This document shows positions 1-8,318 of a DNA stretch of 32,615 nucleotides, in pieces. Numbering within the stretch: position 1 is the stretch's first letter; each line of letters begins with the position of its first letter. The notes beneath the pieces are model-generated. The model saw only the letters and a program-made list of their open reading frames with translations, was not told the origin of the DNA and ran no database searches. The stretch covers positions 1-32,615 of the forward strand of contig NZ_MBEW02000022.1 in NCBI RefSeq assembly GCF_001693775.2, given 5' to 3'. The position numbers and the translations under genes are program-made. Source of the stretch: Criibacterium bergeronii. Lineage in GTDB: Bacteria; Bacillota; Clostridia; Peptostreptococcales; Filifactoraceae.

Positions 1-257
1 CCTTTAAGAGTGTATTTGCCTGACTCATCCTTTTGTACCTTTAAATTAGACTCATTAAGTTCATATGATATATGCTCAGCGTAAATACTTTGAATATTTT
101 TATTCACACCCTCCAGCTCCGCCGTATGCACTTTAAAGCTTTGATTATCAACAGTTAAAACATCACCCCTTTGAGCCTGCTCACCCACCAGCTGTAAATT
201 TAAAGTGTAAGCGTCATTGTAGACCTTTTTTATTTTAGCATCAATTATATTATTCAT
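1..257 (-). CDS. Tail endopeptidase / tail-associated protein, N-terminus (partial)
   Basis: Only the first 85 or so codons are present; the gene runs off the window at position 1. The ATG at 257 opens MNNIIDAKIKKVYNDAYTLN and includes the segment SIYAEHISYEL. That segment resembles the N-terminal region of prophage tail endopeptidase proteins (Prophage_tail family, also called Tal or minor structural protein), which form the tail tip below the Dit hub. Its place directly after the tape measure and Dit-like genes supports this. The peptidase or receptor-binding part would be encoded outside the window, so the enzymatic role is inferred from family and position only. Confidence 0.65.
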   Translation of the reverse strand, partial: MNNIIDAKIKKVYNDAYTLNLQLVGEQAQRGDVLTVDNQSFKVHTAELEGVNKNIQSIYAEHISYELNESNLKVQKDESGKYTLK

Positions 258-292
258 AATTTACACCCTTTAGAAACATTTTATTTTTACAA

Positions 293-1069
293 TTATATTT
301 CCAAAAAAGCATCATCGGTTAATCTAATATATTTTTTACCTCTTATTTTTAGAAAAACGCAGCTGCGTGTTCCTAATCCACTTACCTGTTTTACTCCTTC
401 AATCCTTTTTGATAAATTTATTTTTTTTGTTGGAGGATTAATGTAAACGTCATCTTGACATTCAAACATATCTGATAGAATAAATTTATTATCAAAAAAG
501 AATAAACCGTATTCTTTAGCTATCAAACCAAATTCAAAGTTATTTCCATTAATCTGAAAATCCATAAAAGTAGTAATTACTTTACCATATTTAGTTTTAC
601 ATAATGAAAATAGCGGTTTGTCTCTTGGGATCCCATCTGACATCGGAGGTAAAAGAACAGTAAAAAAAATACCTTGTTCTAAAGTAAGAATTTTTATAGA
701 TGTTTCTTCCAATATAGTTTCATCCGATAATGATAAGCCTTCCTGACTCTCTACTCCATGGGAGCATGTTATATTGAAGCTGGGAAAATCTTTGTATTTC
801 ATCTCATAACACGCTTTTAATCCTGTCCCTGTCACTCCTACTTGAGAAAGTCCGGCAGTATTTTTAATATTCTCAACATTTTTTTGAAAATTAACAGCGT
901 TAGCATTAATATCATTAGTATTCATTGGCTCTAGCGTTATCTGCTTAAACTCAGGCTCTTCTATTTTAGCCTCATCAATGTCTAAAACCTCAATTTTAAT
1001 TTGATTGCTTGACTCTTTTTTACTATTTTTTAATATTTGTCCATTCAAAGTCAATTCGTATTTATCCAT
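293..1069 (-). CDS. Phage tail-region protein of unknown function (258 aa)
   Basis: The ATG at 1069 follows a very strong AGGAGG site that overlaps the stop codon of the upstream Dit-like gene (TAGGAGGGTTTATG), so the two are translated together. I do not recognise the protein. It has no signal peptide or membrane segment, an acidic N-terminal third of roughly 90 residues, and a beta-rich-looking C-terminal part. It sits between a short Dit-like protein and the tail endopeptidase, in a slot that many siphophages leave empty. It may supply the second (galectin-like) half that the short Dit lacks, or be another tail-tip component. This is inference from position. Confidence 0.75.
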   Translation of the reverse strand: MDKYELTLNGQILKNSKKESSNQIKIEVLDIDEAKIEEPEFKQITLEPMNTNDINANAVNFQKNVENIKNTAGLSQVGVTGTGLKACYEMKYKDFPSFNITCSHGVESQEGLSLSDETILEETSIKILTLEQGIFFTVLLPPMSDGIPRDKPLFSLCKTKYGKVITTFMDFQINGNNFEFGLIAKEYGLFFFDNKFILSDMFECQDDVYINPPTKKINLSKRIEGVKQVSGLGTRSCVFLKIRGKKYIRLTDDAFLEI

Positions 1070-1077
1070 AAACCCTC

Positions 1078-1431
1078 CTAAACACTTTCAAAATCAACAG
1101 TTACCACCTCATAAAATCTATACTTTTCCTTAGGCTTAAAATCAATTACTACCATTTCCCTCGCTGCATCTCCCTCAAGCTCCAGTGTACCTTGTCCTGT
1201 AAGCCATGATTTTAATTCATTTATCTTAGTAATCCTTTGAGCAACTGAGCCTCTTACTAAAATATCAATCTCACAAGGCACACTTTCAAAACCATCACAG
1301 CGTTTTATATCACCATGCCTACCGGGAATTTCAACCCTTATAAACTTCGGTTTTTCATAAAGCGGGTAAGTCACTATGTCAAAAATTAAATCATATTTTA
1401 AACTTGAAATCCCTTTAAATTTAAACTCCAA
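1078..1431 (-). CDS. Distal tail (Dit)-like protein, short form
   Basis: The 117-residue protein begins MEFKFKGISSLKYDLI, contains VEIPGRHGDI near residue 35, and resembles the N-terminal hub-forming domain of siphophage Dit/phage tail proteins that cap the tail tube and join it to the tail tip. Typical Dit proteins are roughly twice this length because they carry a second, galectin-like domain, so this one is short. The start is a TTG at 1431, just inside the 3' end of the tape-measure gene (11-base overlap). A GAGG lies a few bases upstream within that gene. The order tape measure, Dit, tail endopeptidase is the classical one. Confidence 0.65.
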   Translation of the reverse strand: MEFKFKGISSLKYDLIFDIVTYPLYEKPKFIRVEIPGRHGDIKRCDGFESVPCEIDILVRGSVAQRITKINELKSWLTGQGTLELEGDAAREMVVIDFKPKEKYRFYEVVTVDFESV

Positions 1432-4285
1432 CTAAGCCTCGCCCCCTCTTAGCTCTTTGCATTTCTTCTTTTATAGCCTTTTTAACCTGTTCAACAATTT
1501 TTGTTATATCATCATCATTTCTAACAGACGTGTTATTGATATTTATTGAAATGAACGTATCCCCGCTATGAATAAAATCTTTTAATTTGCTTAAAGGTAG
1601 TATAGCCTCTGCTCCGGCTTCACCCACACCATGAAAACCTTTAGCACCCGCAAAAATTGTAGGCGATGTAAAAATCCCCCCGTCTTTATGCCAATTGATA
1701 TTAAATTTTGGTACACTTGGAGGATTTATTGAAAAGCCACCTGTAAAACTAAAGTGAGGTAATTTAATTTTAGGCAGCTTAATTTCAGGTAATTTCAAAT
1801 TACCAAAGAAACCCTTAATTTTATCCAGTCCGTCAGATACAAGTTTTTTAGCATCTGAAATTTTATCCCTTATACTTTTCTTAGTATTTTCAAAAGCATT
1901 ACCCGCCTTAGTTGCAATATCATTAAATTTAGATGTAGCATCATTTTTCATGTTAGTAATAAAGCCACCGACAGATTTTTGTATACTACCCCATTTTTCG
2001 GACGCTCCTGCCTTTAAGTTATCCCAACCATCACAAATACTTTTACCGGCACTATTCCAAGCACCCTTTATAAACTCTCCTGCCTGCGATGCCTTTTCTT
2101 TTATAGTATCCCAGTTTTTATAAAGAATTACACCTACAGCAACTAGACCACCAATGATAGCAATTGCTGCACCGATAGGCCCACTTAAAAAAGTTAAAGC
2201 ACCTGCTAAAACTCCACTGGCACCACCGGCAGCAGAAAATCCGGCTATAACAGAACCGATTGCAGTTGAAATTGCTCCAATGGTTGTTATAAGACCGCCT
2301 AAAGCTAAAAGCACAGGACTGACCGCAGCAGTAATTAAAATAAATTTAGCAATAAAATCTTGAGTTTCCGGACTCAAATTAGAAAACCAATCAGCTAAAC
2401 CCGATATAGCCTCTGATACTGATATAACTACCGGAAGTAAATCCTGACCTAATTTTATTCCAGCATTTTTCACATCATTTAAAGATTTTTTCATTTTTTG
2501 CCCGGGAGTATCATTCATTTTTTTAAAAGCATCATCTAATGCAGTTGTGTTGGTCTGCATATCTTGCATTGTGAGATTATATTTATTTAATCCGGTATCA
2601 GACGTGAGCATCAGCATAGCGTTTAACCCTTCAACAGAGCCAAACATCGTGGCAAAAGCTCCAACCTGTGAATCAGTAGCCCCCTCAAGACTTTTCATTT
2701 GAGCATCTATTTCTTTAAACGTTGAGTTTAAAGCTTTATACTCATCAGAGCCTTTTTTCCCTGCTTTTTCCAGCTCGCTCATTTGTGTAGTTACTTGTAC
2801 TTGTTTATTAAATAATTCCACATAAGCGGGTGCGGCTTGCTCTAGCTTTGTTCTCATATCTCCTAGAAATCCCATCCAGCCTTTAGCCTTTATTGCTGAG
2901 GCTGAAAAATCTAAACCTAGAGCCTCCGCAGTTTCGGATGCTTCTTTTGTAGGTTTAATGACATTTGACATAGCAGCTTTAAGTCCGCTTACAGATTCTG
3001 ATGTAGCTAAGCCTTGAGCTGTTGTTACAGCTAATGAAGAAAATAATTCATCAGTGCTTACACCCAAAGCAGCCGCTAAAGGTGTAATTTTACCTATAGA
3101 ACCGGCAAGCTCTCCAAATGACGTTTTACCTTGATTTTGAGTAATAAGCATCTGATTAGCTATTTTTTCAGCCTCACTACTAGCCATACCATAAGAATTA
3201 AGCACTGTTGTTAAGCCGTTTACAGCAGTCTCTGCATCTGTAAATCCCCCTCTTGCAGCTTTCGTTGCTACACCCAAAAAATTTACAGCCTCTGCAGTAT
3301 CAACAGACCCCGATATTGCCTGATACAGACCTTCATTCAAATCAGATGCTGATTGTCCAGTTTCCTTTGATAATGCTAAAACTCCGTCCTTTAAATCTTC
3401 TAAAGACGTGTTCGTAGTATCAGCGATAGTTTCTACCTTTGCAAAGCTGTCTTCAAAGTCAGTAGCCATCTTAACAGCTCCAACACTTACCCCGGCGGCA
3501 GCGGCAGATATCGGTTTCATTTTGTCGCCTGCCGATTTAAATTTCTCTCCTACACCGGTTGCTGAGTTTCCGAACTCTTCAAACTTGCTTTTTGACTTGT
3601 CCAGCTCTTTTTGTAAGTCCTTTAATTCTTTTGTGGTAGTTTCTATGTCCCTGTTTATAGCTCTGTAGTTATCAGCACCAATTTCGCCATTTTCAAATGC
3701 TTTTTTAGTTTCCTCTTGCTTTTGCTTTAAAAGGTCTAGTTTTTTTCTAGTTTGCTCTGTAGCATCACCCAGTACAGCTTGTTTTTGTGCTGCAAGCTCA
3801 ACATTTTTAGGGTCCAGCTTTAAAGCCTCATTTATTTGCTTTAGTTCATTTTTTGTTTTGTCTGAAGATTTTCCAATTTCGTCCAAATCTTTATTTATTA
3901 CATTTAACTTTGCACTATTTTGAGAAATATTAGAAAGCTCTTTACTAAAGCTTTTTAACTGATTTTCAGCAGTTATAATATCTCTAGTCAGTGCATCAAA
4001 TTCCGATTGGCTTATATTGCCTTTTGCCAGTTGGTCTTGTGCTTGCTTATAAGCTATTTTAAGAGCATCAATTTTTTTCTTAGTATTTTGTATCTGCTCA
4101 CCCAATACCCTTTGCTTTTGAGCTATCAAATCCGAGTTACCCGGATTAAATTTTAAAGATTTATTAATGCTTTTTAATTCATTATTTAAATCTCTACTAG
4201 TTTTATTTACACCCTTTAATGCCTTTTCAAGTTTTGTAGTATTACCGCCAATTTCAATAGTTATGCCCTTTATATTTCCAGCCAC
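1421..4285 (-). CDS. Tape measure protein
   Basis: This 954-residue protein sets siphophage tail length and is ejected with the DNA. The N-terminal 240 or so residues are coiled coil and contain two copies of a roughly 100-residue unit; compare LNNELKSINKSLKFNPGN and KNELKQINEALKLDPKN, each followed by AQKQ.VLG. Next comes an Ala/Gly-rich region typical of the phage tail tape measure (TP901-core) family, hydrophobic membrane-like segments around residues 690-770, and a Lys/Pro-rich region ending in a FAGAKGFHGVGEAGAEAILP motif common in these proteins. The start is GTG at 4285 behind AAGGAGGT with good spacing. At about 0.15 nm per residue, a general rule, the tail would be near 140 nm. It follows a terminator located just after the tail chaperone genes. 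Confidence 0.95.
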   Translation of the reverse strand: MAGNIKGITIEIGGNTTKLEKALKGVNKTSRDLNNELKSINKSLKFNPGNSDLIAQKQRVLGEQIQNTKKKIDALKIAYKQAQDQLAKGNISQSEFDALTRDIITAENQLKSFSKELSNISQNSAKLNVINKDLDEIGKSSDKTKNELKQINEALKLDPKNVELAAQKQAVLGDATEQTRKKLDLLKQKQEETKKAFENGEIGADNYRAINRDIETTTKELKDLQKELDKSKSKFEEFGNSATGVGEKFKSAGDKMKPISAAAAGVSVGAVKMATDFEDSFAKVETIADTTNTSLEDLKDGVLALSKETGQSASDLNEGLYQAISGSVDTAEAVNFLGVATKAARGGFTDAETAVNGLTTVLNSYGMASSEAEKIANQMLITQNQGKTSFGELAGSIGKITPLAAALGVSTDELFSSLAVTTAQGLATSESVSGLKAAMSNVIKPTKEASETAEALGLDFSASAIKAKGWMGFLGDMRTKLEQAAPAYVELFNKQVQVTTQMSELEKAGKKGSDEYKALNSTFKEIDAQMKSLEGATDSQVGAFATMFGSVEGLNAMLMLTSDTGLNKYNLTMQDMQTNTTALDDAFKKMNDTPGQKMKKSLNDVKNAGIKLGQDLLPVVISVSEAISGLADWFSNLSPETQDFIAKFILITAAVSPVLLALGGLITTIGAISTAIGSVIAGFSAAGGASGVLAGALTFLSGPIGAAIAIIGGLVAVGVILYKNWDTIKEKASQAGEFIKGAWNSAGKSICDGWDNLKAGASEKWGSIQKSVGGFITNMKNDATSKFNDIATKAGNAFENTKKSIRDKISDAKKLVSDGLDKIKGFFGNLKLPEIKLPKIKLPHFSFTGGFSINPPSVPKFNINWHKDGGIFTSPTIFAGAKGFHGVGEAGAEAILPLSKLKDFIHSGDTFISININNTSVRNDDDITKIVEQVKKAIKEEMQRAKRGRGLVGV

Positions 4286-4314
4286 GTTTTACCTCCTTCC
4301 TTTAAAGCTTTTCA

Positions 4315-4341
4315 AAGAAAAAAGCACCCTTACGAGTGCTT
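4315..4341 (-). terminator. Rho-independent terminator between tail chaperone and tape measure genes
   Basis: On the minus strand AAGCACTC, a GTAA loop and GGGTGCTT form an 8-bp stem, followed by TTTTCTTT. The stop codon of the frameshift product overlaps the start of the stem. Read-through would be needed for tape measure expression, so it may lower the tape measure dose relative to the tail tube. Confidence 0.7.
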
Positions 4342-4968
4342 AAAATCTATCCATATCAGCCTGCGTAGCAAGTCTGACAGTGTCTTTTTCTTTTTTCTCT
4401 TTATTTTCTAGATTATACATTTCGTTATAAGTTACAGCATAGTCTACAAGCTGTCCTATAGTAAGATTTTCAAAATCTTTAAGAGTTAAACCCCTTGCGA
4501 TAGCTCCGGTCATAATTTCATCAGTACTTACACAGTAGTCTGTTCCAGTTTCGGAAACATCTTCATTAGCTTTTTTTTTGAAACAAAAGAATTTATGAAA
4601 ATTGGTGCAAGCTCCTTGATGCTATCAATAATATCAAAATCTTCTATATCAGCAAAAAATAATTCAGGCTCTTTAATTTCACTATCATTAGCTTTTGCCA
4701 TTGCCCAAATTATATTCATTATTTCTGTAATTTCCAAAGAATTTAGCTGTTCTACTATATCCGCCAAATTTTCTAAATCTAAATTGTCAAAAGTCATTTC
4801 ATTTTTTTCAAATTTAGCATAAGGTGATATCCCTCTAATAATTTCAGATATTAGAGGGATTGCCTTTTGTACCAAATCATAACCAAACTGATTTTTAAAG
4901 ATATAAGACAAATTGGCATTACTTGAAAATGTAATCTCTTTTTCTCCAAATTTCAATGTTTTTTTCAT
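4340..4968 (-). CDS. Tail assembly chaperone, long (GT) form made by -1 frameshift
   Basis: Shifting to the -1 frame in the run of nine A residues (minus strand, 4579-4571) continues the upstream chaperone for 76 more residues: ANEDVSETGTDYCV..., ending RLATQADMDRF at the stop 4342-4340. The extension contains LTLKDFENLTIGQLVDYA and a terminal TQADMD motif. Both are typical of the T domain of lambda gpGT-like tail chaperones. The predicted full product is 209 residues. As in lambda, a small ratio of GT to G would recruit the tape measure protein during tail assembly. The reading frame and motifs are seen directly; frameshifting itself is inferred. Confidence 0.85.
4528..4968 (-). CDS. Tail assembly chaperone, short (G) form
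   Basis: This 146-residue protein lies between the major tail protein and tape measure genes, the fixed position of gpG-type chaperones. It begins MKKTLKFGEKEITF, is acidic in the middle, and ends within 16 residues after a Ser-Lys-Lys-Lys run that coincides with a slippery A tract. The short form is the product of ribosomes that do not shift. It coats the tape measure protein during assembly and is absent from mature tails in the lambda model. The ATG at 4968 has only a weak upstream site (GGGGTA). Confidence 0.8.
   Translation of the reverse strand: MKKTLKFGEKEITFSSNANLSYIFKNQFGYDLVQKAIPLISEIIRGISPYAKFEKNEMTFDNLDLENLADIVEQLNSLEITEIMNIIWAMAKANDSEIKEPELFFADIEDFDIIDSIKELAPIFINSFVSKKKLMKMFPKLEQTTV
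4570..4579 (-). promoter_or_regulatory. Programmed -1 frameshift slippery site
   Basis: The codons read TCA AAA AAA AAG CTA in frame 0. The nine consecutive A residues offer both A-AAA-AAA and A-AAA-AAG slippery heptamers. The zero frame stops 16 codons later (TAA at 4530-4528), while the -1 frame stays open and encodes a recognisable T domain. Confidence 0.85.
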
Positions 4969-4972
4969 AATT

Positions 4973-5539
4973 CTATACCCCAGCTACAGGTGTTGGCATA
5001 TAAGGAGAGGTCATAAAAGTGTCATATCCGGTTTTACCCTTTTCCAATTTTGCCTTGATTAATCCGTCTTTTAGCGTTGCCATAGCTTTAAGACTAAGCT
5101 TATCAGTCTTAGGCTCAATCTTTTCTTTTTTAGTTTCACCTTCAACGTCAGGCCTGCTGACAGAGCATTTATAAAGTATGTGTCTTACCTGATTTACATC
5201 TCCGTCTATTTCAAAAGCTATAGCAAAGTTTTTGGATTTAACCTCAGTTGATTCAACTATAGCTCCGTTTTTGTCTTTAATAAATCCAAGAATAGCAGTT
5301 TCAAATTCTTCAGGAATTTTAGCAATCTCTAAATCACCATCATAACCGTTGTTTGAGTATTCACCCCAGTAAACAACATCATCGGCATAAAATTCATTAC
5401 TATCTCCGCTTGCTTTCATACTTAAGCTTACCGCTCCTTGTATTGGTATAGCTTTATCATATGTTATTTTTTCGCTTGTATCCTCAGTTATTGGGAATAC
5501 ATGAATATTTTTTAACCCATATTTAACCTTATTAGCCAT
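4973..5539 (-). CDS. Major tail tube protein, phi13 family
   Basis: The 188-residue protein begins MANKVKYGLKNIHVFPIT and carries GAVSLSMKASGDSNEFYADD and a GYDGDLEIAKIPEEF segment, the pattern of the phi13-type phage major tail protein family. It polymerises into the tail tube around the tape measure. The ATG at 5539 follows AAAGGAGAATTTT. Its place between the tail-completion genes and the chaperone genes fits. The C-terminus (TPVAGV) is close to the stop, with no added Ig-like decoration domain. Confidence 0.9.
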   Translation of the reverse strand: MANKVKYGLKNIHVFPITEDTSEKITYDKAIPIQGAVSLSMKASGDSNEFYADDVVYWGEYSNNGYDGDLEIAKIPEEFETAILGFIKDKNGAIVESTEVKSKNFAIAFEIDGDVNQVRHILYKCSVSRPDVEGETKKEKIEPKTDKLSLKAMATLKDGLIKAKLEKGKTGYDTFMTSPYMPTPVAGV

Positions 5540-5556
5540 AAAATTCTCCTTTTTTT

Positions 5557-5865
5557 TTAAATATAATATCTAATCAAAATAATATCTTCGTCTGAAATAT
5601 AAATATCTGCGGACTTTTCCCAAGGAATTTCGTTAGCATCTAACAAATCCTCAATTTTACCTTCATTTTCAAAATCCTTAGCTTCAGAGTAAAGCTCAAT
5701 ATAATTTGAATTATTTTTTTTAAAAACTTTGTTATCTGCAAAAAAGTTATTGCTACCACTTTGCATAAAAACAATAAAAGGAAGCTTCGGCTTACTCTTA
5801 AATCTCCCATAAGCTACAGGCAACCCAAGACTTTTTAATAACTTGTTTAAATCAGAGTTTTTCAA
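5557..5865 (-). CDS. Tail terminator / tail completion-like protein
   Basis: This 102-residue protein sits between an HK97 gp10-type protein and the major tail protein, the usual place of the tail terminator (lambda gpU / SPP1 gp17 position). The text LPVAYGRFKSKPKLPFIVF and ELYSEAKDFENEGKIEDLL follows the pattern of small phage completion proteins in which a conserved Pro-Phe-hydrophobic strand precedes an acidic helix. The start is TTG at 5865, overlapping the preceding gene by 14 bases, with AAGGAAGTG upstream. The exact family is not certain; position is the main evidence. Confidence 0.65.
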   Translation of the reverse strand: MKNSDLNKLLKSLGLPVAYGRFKSKPKLPFIVFMQSGSNNFFADNKVFKKNNSNYIELYSEAKDFENEGKIEDLLDANEIPWEKSADIYISDEDIILIRYYI

Positions 5866-6214
5866 TTTCTTGTTTCACTTCCTTTTCAAAGTTTTTTATT
5901 GCTTTTTCCTCAGCTTGCTTTATATGTGGAAAAGCTCTAGTTCTGCCACCTTTTCTAGTAGCATGACCATTTTCCAGTAAATGTGTTAATCTATAGTTTT
6001 TATCATTGTGTACAATGTTTGAATAACTTACAGAATTTGAGTTCTTTTTTGAAGTCCATGTTTTAGCGTAGTTTCCGGACTTTTTTGGAGATGTACTTTT
6101 AAGCTCCTTTACAGTCCCTTTGGCAACCTTATCACTTTTAGTTTTTAAAACCCCCTTGACTTGACTCCCATATTTAACAAAAGCATTTTCAATTTCTTTT
6201 TCTAAATCAATCAT
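5852..6214 (-). CDS. HK97 gp10-like head-tail/tail completion protein
   Basis: The 120-residue basic protein has the HK97 gp10-like pattern: an early amphipathic helix, the sequence STSPKKSGNYAKTWTSKK, a tyrosine-rich strand, HLLENGHATRKGGRTRAFPHI, and a C-terminal charged helix. These proteins act at head-tail joining or tail completion. Its ATG overlaps the end of the preceding head-closure gene by 4 bases (ATGA), behind AAGAGGTG. The neighbours on both sides are head-tail joining genes. Confidence 0.85.
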   Translation of the reverse strand: MIDLEKEIENAFVKYGSQVKGVLKTKSDKVAKGTVKELKSTSPKKSGNYAKTWTSKKNSNSVSYSNIVHNDKNYRLTHLLENGHATRKGGRTRAFPHIKQAEEKAIKNFEKEVKQEIEKL

Positions 6215-6561
6215 CGCACACCTCTTAACGTTGCCTTTATTTCCAACAGTTCATTTTTAAAGCCTATGTTATCAACATTTTCAATATCATAAGCGTTACC
6301 GTCAAAAATAATTTGCATATCACTAGTAATATGCACTCCGGCTCTCACAATGAATTTAACAGTTTTTTTATCAGTTCTTTGCCTTGCAAGCTCATATTCA
6401 CTGCCAAAAAGACTTTTTGCAGCTGCAAATAATTTATATTTATCCTTCCATGTCTCAGCTTCAATGCCGTTTTCGTCTTGTATAACAGTTTTTTCTTGAA
6501 TTATAAAAGGAGTATCAAACACTCGATTAACATCATTAAATAGCTGTTGCTTATTTTTCAT
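6211..6561 (-). CDS. Head closure / head-tail joining protein
   Basis: The 116-residue protein resembles the SPP1 gp16-like head-tail joining family (Phage_H_T_join). Visible elements are an ETWKDKYKLFAAAKSLFGSE segment (a Trp followed by a strand of the compact barrel), a TVKFIVRAGVHITSDMQIIF strand pair and a C-terminal LEIKATLRGVR strand. It would plug the portal/connector and form the docking surface for the tail. It overlaps the connector gene by 11 bases and the next gene by 4, so expression is tightly coupled. Confidence 0.85.
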   Translation of the reverse strand: MKNKQQLFNDVNRVFDTPFIIQEKTVIQDENGIEAETWKDKYKLFAAAKSLFGSEYELARQRTDKKTVKFIVRAGVHITSDMQIIFDGNAYDIENVDNIGFKNELLEIKATLRGVR

Positions 6562-6823
6562 ATGCTTTCACTCCTTCTTGAAATTGAAGCCTTAAAATTT
6601 CACTTTTAAAATTATCTTCAAAACATTCAAGTGCGTTATTATAAGCATAACGAATTCTATTTTTAAGCAATTCTTTTTGTTCCAAGTCTACATCAAAATC
6701 AATCTCAACACCCATCAGACTGTTAATCGCCTTTTTACTTTCTTCAATCATAGACGTCAGTTTTTTATCGATGTCAGCATCTTCCCATGTGATATTTAAA
6801 TAGTTTTTTATTTCGTCCAGCAT
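6551..6823 (-). CDS. Head-tail connector protein (gp6/gp15-like)
   Basis: This 90-residue, mostly helical protein begins MLDEIKNYLNITWEDADID and has the pattern of phage head-tail connector proteins (Phage_gp6/QLRG family): an N-terminal LNIT.EDxxID motif, a helix with a Gly break, and a C-terminal RIRYAYNNALECFEDNFKSE helix. It forms the ring between portal and head-closure protein. The ATG at 6823 follows GGGGTGAGATT. It is preceded by a terminator-like hairpin. Confidence 0.85.
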   Translation of the reverse strand: MLDEIKNYLNITWEDADIDKKLTSMIEESKKAINSLMGVEIDFDVDLEQKELLKNRIRYAYNNALECFEDNFKSEILRLQFQEGVKAYEK

Positions 6824-6837
6824 AATCTCACCCCTTT

Positions 6838-6875
6838 AAATTAAAAAGGGATAAGCAATTATGCTATCCCTTTTA
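6838..6875 (-). terminator. Rho-independent terminator after the 94-aa head gene
   Basis: On the minus strand AAAAGGGATA(GCA) pairs with (TGC)TTATCCCTTTT, ending in a T run. The stop codon of the 94-residue gene lies in the loop, so the hairpin encodes the last codons. It separates the capsid/protease block from the connector genes and could lower downstream expression. Confidence 0.65.
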
Positions 6876-7143
6876 TTAATTCAATCACATCGTCTTTATT
6901 TTTTGCCTTTTTCAGCTCAGCATCTGATATACCTTTTTTTAACGCAAGAGCGTCAAGTTCCTTGCGAGACATACTGTCAAGGTCTACCTCATCATTTATC
7001 ACCTCGACCCAATCCTTACCGCCTCTAGTGATTATTTCATTATATCTTTTTTCTGATACCTCAAAAACTTCGGTGTCAGTGCCCGGCTTTCTTAAAACAT
7101 TCTCAAGGTAGTCATTAAATATTATTTTAGCTCTTACTTTCAT
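6859..7143 (-). CDS. Small head-region protein with HeH/LEM-like C-terminal helices
   Basis: This 94-residue protein lies directly after the capsid gene. The C-terminal 40 residues (SMSRKELDALALKKGISDAE ...) look like the short helix-extended loop-helix fold (HeH/LEM, Rho-N-like) found in many small phage head proteins at this spot. The N-terminal half is a strand-rich segment containing FNDYLENVLRKPGTDTEVF. The role is unknown; a head decoration or connector-accessory function is possible from position. The ATG at 7143 is preceded by GGAGGTAAGCT. Its 3' end is part of a terminator hairpin. Confidence 0.7.
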   Translation of the reverse strand: MKVRAKIIFNDYLENVLRKPGTDTEVFEVSEKRYNEIITRGGKDWVEVINDEVDLDSMSRKELDALALKKGISDAELKKAKNKDDVIELIKGIA

Positions 7144-7153
7144 AGCTTACCTC

Positions 7154-8305
7154 CTAAACTCCGGGTGTTTCAACTTCCAAAGCAGGAACATCTACACCTT
7201 TCACACCGGTGATATCTACTACAAAGAAAGCATCTTTATTTTTAGCCATGCCGTTGGCATACATCTTTGCAATGTAAAGTGTAGCATCTTCTATAGCTAA
7301 AGTTTCCTCATATTTGTCAATTCTCATGTTTCCGCTTACCATCAAGATATAGTTCTTAGGGTCTCCAACTATTAGCTTATCCTTAGGCACTGCATAAGAT
7401 TGTATTATAGTTTCGCCGGTAGCAAGCTTATCATATATAAATTCTCCATTAGCATTTCTAATAACTAAGTTTGAGAATAATTTTGCCCAGTAAGTTTCAG
7501 GATTTACAATTATTGAAACGTTCGCACTGTCATTTTTAGATTTAGCAAGAGCAGCTCTTACACCAACTAGAGATTTAGCGTCTAGTGCTGTAAGGGCAAT
7601 AGTTGGCTTGTCTTGATAAACACCATCTACAGCACCCGATAATTTTTTCATCATACCTATTGGCTGGTCTTTACCGGTACCTTGTACTATACCAAGCTCT
7701 AAAGTGTAGCTCATTATTTCAGTTATTAGAGTAATTACATACTCAGCGAGCCAGTTAGGGCCTAGTTCCAACATACCCTTACAGATAGGCACAAAGCCTG
7801 AAAGCTTAGAAGCTTGTATATTAACAACATTAAACCCTTCTAGTACCATTTGCTTGATGTCACTGCAAATTTGACCCCAAAAAGCAGTAGCAGTTGTTGA
7901 TTTAGCATAGATAAATTGTGTTAAAATTTCAGTATTCATAGTGTCTATTTTTGCAAGCAACGGTCTTTGTTCCCTTAGCTTAGCAAAAACATCTTGAATT
8001 ATAGTTTTTGGAAAAGCCAAATCAAGATTGGTAAACGTCTGTTTTTCAATAACAGCATTAAAATATTTCTTTTCCTCAGTTGTAAGAGGTCTTAGTATAC
8101 CCCTTTGTACCAAAGCTTTTTCGTCTGCGTTATTTTCAGCCTGAATTTTCAAATAACTTTCCGCTTGAACCATTATACCTTTTTGTAATCCTTCAGTGTA
8201 GTTTTTAAAAGCCTCTTTTTGTGCATTTTCATCATCACCTTGTAAAGCATTAAAGAATTCATTTTTTAGAGTATCCATATCCTTTACCATATCCATATTT
8301 TCCAT
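7154..8305 (-). CDS. Major capsid protein, HK97 fold
   Basis: The 383-residue protein is the shell subunit. It follows a ClpP-like prohead protease, as in HK97. The first 100 or so residues are helical and charged, like the delta/scaffold domain that the protease removes. The remainder includes ILTQFIYAKSTTATAFWGQI and SKLSGFVPICKGMLELGPN, and near the C-terminus LYIAKMYANGMAKNKDAFFV, all typical of HK97-family phage capsid proteins. No separate scaffold gene is seen. The ATG at 8305 follows AAAGGAGACAAACAC. Confidence 0.93.
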   Translation of the reverse strand: MENMDMVKDMDTLKNEFFNALQGDDENAQKEAFKNYTEGLQKGIMVQAESYLKIQAENNADEKALVQRGILRPLTTEEKKYFNAVIEKQTFTNLDLAFPKTIIQDVFAKLREQRPLLAKIDTMNTEILTQFIYAKSTTATAFWGQICSDIKQMVLEGFNVVNIQASKLSGFVPICKGMLELGPNWLAEYVITLITEIMSYTLELGIVQGTGKDQPIGMMKKLSGAVDGVYQDKPTIALTALDAKSLVGVRAALAKSKNDSANVSIIVNPETYWAKLFSNLVIRNANGEFIYDKLATGETIIQSYAVPKDKLIVGDPKNYILMVSGNMRIDKYEETLAIEDATLYIAKMYANGMAKNKDAFFVVDITGVKGVDVPALEVETPGV

Positions 8306-8318
8306 GTGTTTGTCTCCT

